From Phycisphaerales bacterium UBA1845 (GTDB lineage Bacteria; Planctomycetota; Phycisphaerae; UBA1845): a stretch of DNA of 18,247 nucleotides. Shown piece by piece: positions 13,528-18,247 of this stretch. Position 1 is the stretch's first letter. Every line of letters begins with the position of its first letter. Position numbers and translations under genes: made by a program. The stretch spans positions 79,920 to 98,166 of the forward strand of contig DDIR01000073.1 of NCBI GenBank assembly GCA_002338715.1, given 5' to 3'. The notes beneath the pieces were generated by a model. The model worked only from the letters and a program-made list of their open reading frames with translations. It was not told the origin of the DNA and ran no database searches.

Positions 13528-16500
13528 ATGCTAATCCAAAGTAACCGATCAAATTACATTTCTCGCGACACATCCTCGGCCCAAGCAGGGCGCGCATCTT
13601 GGCGCTCGACCGTGGCGCTGCGTTTCGCGTTGCGCAAAATGTGTTGCGTGTTGATCGTCGTTGGCGGACTCTGGGCGTCACCACGTGGCACTCTGGCCGC
13701 CGGTGACGAGACTTCAGATGAAATCCTCGCCAAGATTCAGAAACTCGCTGACCAGGAAGTGACCGAGGCGCAGATTCGCGAGCTCGATGAGCTATGGGTC
13801 GAGTGGGAAAAGGCGATGGAGCGCGAGGGTCGGGAAGACGAAAAAAGGGCGAAGGCCCTAGAAGCACTTTCGGGCTTCAAAGAGCAGCCGACCCCCGCCG
13901 CGAAGGAGCCCAAGAAGGAGACACCTCAGCAAGCCCGTCGTGTCACTCCTGCGCCTCGCACGCCAAAGCCTGAAGTCGACAAAAACAAAGATCCCAAAGA
14001 TGCGGTCGAAAGCAGAAACCCCTCTAGTTCGAGGCATTCGTCGCGCCGCACACCGACATCCCGGCGGGGCAGCAGCAACGACAAGAAGGACGATGACGAT
14101 AAGGCTGAAACCAAGAAGCCCAGGACTTCAGGGCGCAGGCATGGCCGAGCAAATTCGTCGCGCGGGCGCGATGCCGCTAAAAACAAGCCCTCAAAGACTG
14201 GTGTTGAGTTGAGGCCTGAACTCAACGTTGACGCCGAAAACTATCTCAAACCGTACGATCAGCGCACGTACCAATTCAGCATCGACGGAACTTACGCCGA
14301 CCTGATGGAGTCGTTCTCGCGCATGTCCGGTCTGCCGATTGTGGGGGAAGCGCCGGCTGGTGACATCAAGTTTGTCAGTTCTGAAAAGATGGATTTCAAG
14401 ACGGCGATGGGTCGAATCAGCATGTTGCTGTTTCGTCACCCCGACGACATGTATTGGATTTATCTGGACAAAACCGGATCGTCGCCGGTGTTGCAGTTGA
14501 TTCCGGTCAATTATGGCGTACGGCCCCTCCCGTTGGAGCGAATTTTCCCGACAGTGGAGGAATATCGCGCAAGCGGTCTAGGCGACAACGAGATGGCGAT
14601 GTTGGTCTATACGCCCGAGACCGGTTCCGTCGCGGAATTGGAACCATTGCGCGACTTCATGCCCGACTATGTTCGCATTGCGCAGGTTCCCGACAAGAAC
14701 CAAATGAACATTTTCGGGTTGGTGCGCGATATCAATAAGTACCTGCAGCTCATTGACCGAATCACGCCTGAAGTACCCGACCCGCGCGAAATCCGTATTC
14801 TAAAGATTGAACACATTCTGCCGTCGGAAGCGGTGGAATCATTGCGGCTTCTTGTGGATGGATTCGATGAACCCAAGGGCGCACCTGCAAGGAAACGCCG
14901 TGGAAACCAGGCCAGTGTGGCTGAAGCCGAAGCGCGGGGAATCGTCGCGATCCCCAATGACGACATGAGCACGCTGCTTTTGTATGCGATGCCCAAGAAG
15001 ATCGAAGAGGTCAAAAAAGTTCTGCCATTCGTGGACGTTGACCCTAACGAACCCGATTACGCACCGGTCATCGTGGAAGTCAAGTACGGCAAGTCGGCGG
15101 ATGTGTTGACGATGGTGCAGACGATGCTTTCGACCGATGTCAGCACCACGCCCAATCCCAACAACAAGAAGAAGTCCACGCGCGGGGCGAAGAAGAAGCC
15201 TCGTCCGCGACGTGCTGCCACCGGTTCGACCGCATCACTCGATGAGTTGACCATGATCGATTGGCCGGCGATGAACAGCATCATCATGAAGGGCACCGAC
15301 GAGAAGATCGAAGAAGCCCGCGCGCTGATCGAGCGATTTGACGTGCCCGACGCGACGGTGACGGAATTCGTCGACGTCGAGCACCGCGACCCCGTGGAGT
15401 TCGTGGCGCTCATCAATGAGATCTTCAGCAGCCAGCAGGAAGATGGTGTGACCTGCACGGTTGACAACGAAGGCGAGTCGATCGTGTTGATCGGCAAGGA
15501 AGAGTCGGTGGCCAAAGCCCGCGACCTGATCGCCCAACTCGATGTCGAGTCGGAAGACGAGGCGGATGACGTCTTCAGCTATCGGCTTCAGAATACGACG
15601 CCGTCGTCGTTGATCGCCATCCTGACGCAGTGGGATAGTGAATCGCCCACCGCGGCTTCGACCGCGGCAAAAGGCAGCAAACGACGCACCCGCAGGCGTG
15701 CGACAACCAAGACCAATCGCTTCCAAGCCGACGACGCATCCAACACGCTTTATGTGTTCTGCAACCAGAGCGAGTGGGATGAGAAGTATCGGCCGATGAT
15801 CGTCAAGCTTGATAACGAGCTCAACGTTCAGACCGAATACGACGTGATCACGCTGAACTATCTCAATACGTCGGATGCGATCAGTATTTTGGAATCGAAG
15901 TTTGACGGTACGCAGGGCGGTGGAGCGCCATCGTTTCTTGAGTCGCCCCAGGGGATCATGGTGTTCGACGCGTCGGATACGCAGTTGGCGATCATGAAGC
16001 ACATCCTGGCCGCAGTCGATGTTGATCCGGTCAAAGTCGGTGCATTGATTCGCAAGACATTTACGCTGGAGTTTGTCGCGGCTGACGAACTCATTCCGAT
16101 GCTGGAGGCGATGGTGGACACGGGGAGTATTTCGGCTCCGGCGCCGAAGACCCGCGGTAAGCGAAAGCCAAAGACCACCGCCCCGGCTTCGACGTCTTCG
16201 GTTCAGTTTGTTGACTTTGGCAATCGCCTCTACGTCACAGCCCCACCGCAGAAGATGGTGATGATTGAGGAGTTGATCAAGGAACTCGACACCAATCCGG
16301 ATGAGACGGCGATTCGGGCGTACGATTTTGAGCCCGGTACCAACGTCGTGGAATTGTCGCAGACGCTTTCGCAGTTTTTCCCGAAGAATAGCCGCATCGT
16401 CAGTTCGCTGAGTCCTGCGAAACCGACCGACAAGCGGCGTCGCAGCACCAAGCCGGTGACCAAGGTGGCATCGCGCGGGGACTCTGAAATCATGTTTGTC

Positions 16501-18247
16501 CCCCAGCCCGCGACGCGCAAGATTTTCATCTCAGCCCCCGTGGACATGTTCGACGAAATCGAAGACGCGATTGAAATGCTGCGTCCCGACGTGGAAGGTC
16601 CGAATTTCGCGGTCGAGTTTATTGAAGTCGATCAGTGCGACCCGACGGTGATCGTCGACGTGGTCGCGCCGATCATCGAACTGCGCAAGAAGTCGTACAT
16701 CCTCAGTGGTGAACTGCCCGAAACGACGGAAAAGGACGCGGATATTTCACTGACGGCTGACCCGGCTGCCAATCGCATTGTGTATGCGGGTCCGCGTTTG
16801 TTGATTGACGATCTCAAGACGCTGATCACGGAAGTGCAGAAAGGTCAGTGCAACGATGATGTTGTGCGCCGCGTTCCGCTGATCAAGTCGCCGGCAGATG
16901 AAATGGCGTTGGCGATCAACGCGATGCTGACCGGATCGCCGGCTCCTGGTGCGATCACGCAGACGAAAGGCGGCAAGGACGCGAAGCGTGGCGGTAACAA
17001 ATCGAAAACCGTGTTGAAAACAACCGGTGTGGTGACAGTGGTGGCTGCCCCGGGTGGCGACGCTCTGGTCGTAAAAGGCCCCAGCGACGAGGTCGACAGA
17101 GTTGAAGCGTGGATTCGCAAGCTCGACGACGATGCGAGCATGGGTCTTCAGATGAAGATCTACAAGCTGACCACCAAGGACGTCGAGGAGTTCGCGGACG
17201 AGATCATGACGGTAATTGATTCGGGTTCGGCGAAAGCGAAGAAGTCCAGCGAAGACTCCATGTGGGACGACATCAGTTTCGGAGGCCCGCGGCGTGGTGG
17301 CAACATCAGTCTGGTGACCAACTACTTCGCCAATGTGATGATCGTGTGGGCTTCGCCGCAGGATCTGGCGAAGATTGACGCGCTCTTTGATGTGTATGAA
17401 TCGGGCGAAGTCGATGTCGTTGAGGAAATGCCCAGCGAGTTGGTTGAACTCAAGCATGTCGATCCGTTTGATGCCACGTACACGCTGGAAGAGTTGATCG
17501 ATGCGCTTTGGAGCAAGAACGCCCCGAAGGTTGATTACATTCCGTTGTCACAGATGCTCGTCATCAAGAGCCGGAACATGGACGAGGACCTTCCGCGTAT
17601 CAAGAAGCTGATCGCGGACTTCGTGGACATTCCAGGTAAGGAAGGCGAAATCAAGCATTCGGTGGCTTCCATCAAAGGCAAGCCGGTCAGCGTGGTCACC
17701 GCGCTTCTGCTTGAGCAACTTGGCGACATGGACATTGAAGTTGAGGGTTTGAGCAGTGACAAACAAGGCTCGCGGCTTAAGGTCCTCAAACCGGAAAGCG
17801 ACGACAGTCGATGTGTGTTGCCATCGTCGATTTTCGCGGGTCTCGAAGCGTTGCAGACGAGCGCCTTCGGGCAGACTGCGCCCAACGAAGACGAACCAGC
17901 GGCTGACCCTGACGACGCCCTCAAGAGCGTGATGGAGGACGAGCGGGCGTCCAAGTCGGACGACGGTGAGGCTGACGATTCCAAGACCGAGTCCACGCGT
18001 CCGAAGGTTCGGATCATCGTCGACGAGGTTACCAATTCGATCCGCATCGAAGGTGCCCCCAAGGATGTGAGCGAAGTGAAGTACGCGATTGAGCAGATCG
18101 AGAAGGACATCGAAAAGCTTCCGCAGCTTCCGGACATCCGCGTGTGGCAGTTGCAGCACGTTGACCCAAACGTCGCGGCGCAGGTCCTGGAGTCGATGTT
18201 CAACGCGAGCAATCGGTCGGCAGCTCAGGCGGCAGCGGCTGCCCGAT
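13528..18247 (+). CDS. gspD: Giant secretin subunit GspD-like, N-terminal 1573 codons, partial
   Basis: GspD forms the outer-membrane channel of T2SS. The frame has no stop up to the window edge. A signal peptide lies at about 32-58 (basic LRK, a hydrophobic core, then LAA/G). A helical charged stretch follows, then a Lys/Pro/Ser/Arg-rich disordered region (about 125-225). At about 248-330 an STN/N0-like domain is visible, e.g. 'YADLMESFSRMSGLPIV' and 'FKTAMGRISMLL'. From about 420 to the end I count about a dozen N1-like (secretin_N) domains. Canonical GspD is about 650-750 residues with three. The pore domain is not reached, so the secretin name depends on N-domains and gene order. ATG 13528 is the first start after the gspM stop (TGA 13510-13512, same frame) and has GGGA eight bases upstream. 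ATG 13639 would remove the basic residues before the signal core. Confidence 0.88.
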   Translation, partial: MLIQSNRSNYISRDTSSAQAGRASWRSTVALRFALRKMCCVLIVVGGLWASPRGTLAAGDETSDEILAKIQKLADQEVTEAQIRELDELWVEWEKAMEREGREDEKRAKALEALSGFKEQPTPAAKEPKKETPQQARRVTPAPRTPKPEVDKNKDPKDAVESRNPSSSRHSSRRTPTSRRGSSNDKKDDDDKAETKKPRTSGRRHGRANSSRGRDAAKNKPSKTGVELRPELNVDAENYLKPYDQRTYQFSIDGTYADLMESFSRMSGLPIVGEAPAGDIKFVSSEKMDFKTAMGRISMLLFRHPDDMYWIYLDKTGSSPVLQLIPVNYGVRPLPLERIFPTVEEYRASGLGDNEMAMLVYTPETGSVAELEPLRDFMPDYVRIAQVPDKNQMNIFGLVRDINKYLQLIDRITPEVPDPREIRILKIEHILPSEAVESLRLLVDGFDEPKGAPARKRRGNQASVAEAEARGIVAIPNDDMSTLLLYAMPKKIEEVKKVLPFVDVDPNEPDYAPVIVEVKYGKSADVLTMVQTMLSTDVSTTPNPNNKKKSTRGAKKKPRPRRAATGSTASLDELTMIDWPAMNSIIMKGTDEKIEEARALIERFDVPDATVTEFVDVEHRDPVEFVALINEIFSSQQEDGVTCTVDNEGESIVLIGKEESVAKARDLIAQLDVESEDEADDVFSYRLQNTTPSSLIAILTQWDSESPTAASTAAKGSKRRTRRRATTKTNRFQADDASNTLYVFCNQSEWDEKYRPMIVKLDNELNVQTEYDVITLNYLNTSDAISILESKFDGTQGGGAPSFLESPQGIMVFDASDTQLAIMKHILAAVDVDPVKVGALIRKTFTLEFVAADELIPMLEAMVDTGSISAPAPKTRGKRKPKTTAPASTSSVQFVDFGNRLYVTAPPQKMVMIEELIKELDTNPDETAIRAYDFEPGTNVVELSQTLSQFFPKNSRIVSSLSPAKPTDKRRRSTKPVTKVASRGDSEIMFVPQPATRKIFISAPVDMFDEIEDAIEMLRPDVEGPNFAVEFIEVDQCDPTVIVDVVAPIIELRKKSYILSGELPETTEKDADISLTADPAANRIVYAGPRLLIDDLKTLITEVQKGQCNDDVVRRVPLIKSPADEMALAINAMLTGSPAPGAITQTKGGKDAKRGGNKSKTVLKTTGVVTVVAAPGGDALVVKGPSDEVDRVEAWIRKLDDDASMGLQMKIYKLTTKDVEEFADEIMTVIDSGSAKAKKSSEDSMWDDISFGGPRRGGNISLVTNYFANVMIVWASPQDLAKIDALFDVYESGEVDVVEEMPSELVELKHVDPFDATYTLEELIDALWSKNAPKVDYIPLSQMLVIKSRNMDEDLPRIKKLIADFVDIPGKEGEIKHSVASIKGKPVSVVTALLLEQLGDMDIEVEGLSSDKQGSRLKVLKPESDDSRCVLPSSIFAGLEALQTSAFGQTAPNEDEPAADPDDALKSVMEDERASKSDDGEADDSKTESTRPKVRIIVDEVTNSIRIEGAPKDVSEVKYAIEQIEKDIEKLPQLPDIRVWQLQHVDPNVAAQVLESMFNASNRSAAQAAAAAR
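14788..18247 (+). repeat. Tandem array of about twelve N1-like (secretin_N) domains in GspD
   Basis: Each unit has a strand, a helix with '...a..l...l..ll', a second half ending in a strand like 'n.lvv.g', and a helix '...i..li..lD'. Approximate units: 14788-15045, 15061-15350, 15355-15555, 15570-15825, 15832-16035, 16042-16305, 16312-16596, 16603-16845, 16855-17139, 17143-17409, 17425-17635, 17650-18120 (divergent), with a thirteenth starting at 18121. A further half-domain may lie at 14533-14763. Units are about 67 residues without an insert and 85-95 with one. Unit boundaries are by eye. DNA identity between units is low, so the array is old. Confidence 0.75.

Noticed and set aside
15235..16002. 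A 255-codon minus-strand frame inside gspD
   Set aside because: It lies fully within the recognisable N1 array on the plus strand; its translation is a shadow of that coding sequence.

Overview
The window reads as a chromosomal segment of a planctomycete-like bacterium, possibly of the Phycisphaerae type. This is an inference from gene style: a PilM-type GspL, pseudopilins with large acidic insertions, a very long secretin subunit with many N-domain repeats, and several GTG/TTG starts. No rRNA, tRNA, CRISPR array or mobile element is visible.

Left part (1-1721): the last codons of a plus-strand protein ending in a TrkA-C-like (RCK_C) domain, then two minus-strand genes. These are a low-specificity L-threonine aldolase (ltaE) and, downstream of it, a small unrecognised protein of 145 aa. 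An intergenic stretch of about 350 bases separates the divergent aldolase and gspE.

Main part (2075-18247, all plus strand): a type II secretion system (T2SS) locus in the order gspE, gspF, gspG, gspH, gspI, gspJ, gspK, gspL, gspM, gspD. GspE is the cytoplasmic ATPase and GspF the inner-membrane platform. GspG is the major pseudopilin, with its C-terminal calcium loop. GspH, I, J and K are the minor pseudopilins expected at the pseudopilus tip. GspL joins a PilM-like cytoplasmic domain, one membrane helix and a PilN-like periplasmic part. GspM has a PilO-like part and, after a proline-rich linker, a domain that looks like the GspC/PilP homology region; no separate gspC is present here. GspD is cut by the window edge after 1573 codons without a stop and without reaching the secretin pore domain. 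Most of what is visible is a tandem array of about a dozen N1-like (secretin_N) domains.

The genes from gspF onward are tightly packed. A gap of 445 bases between gspE and gspF holds a terminator-like hairpin followed by a plausible promoter, so gspE may be transcribed apart from the rest. The most unusual features are the giant secretin N-array with Lys/Arg-rich loops, the acidic insertions and RGG-ending tail on the minor pseudopilins, and the GspM/GspC-like fusion. Together they suggest a T2SS adapted to a wide periplasm and perhaps to electrostatic tip-channel contacts; that functional reading is inference.
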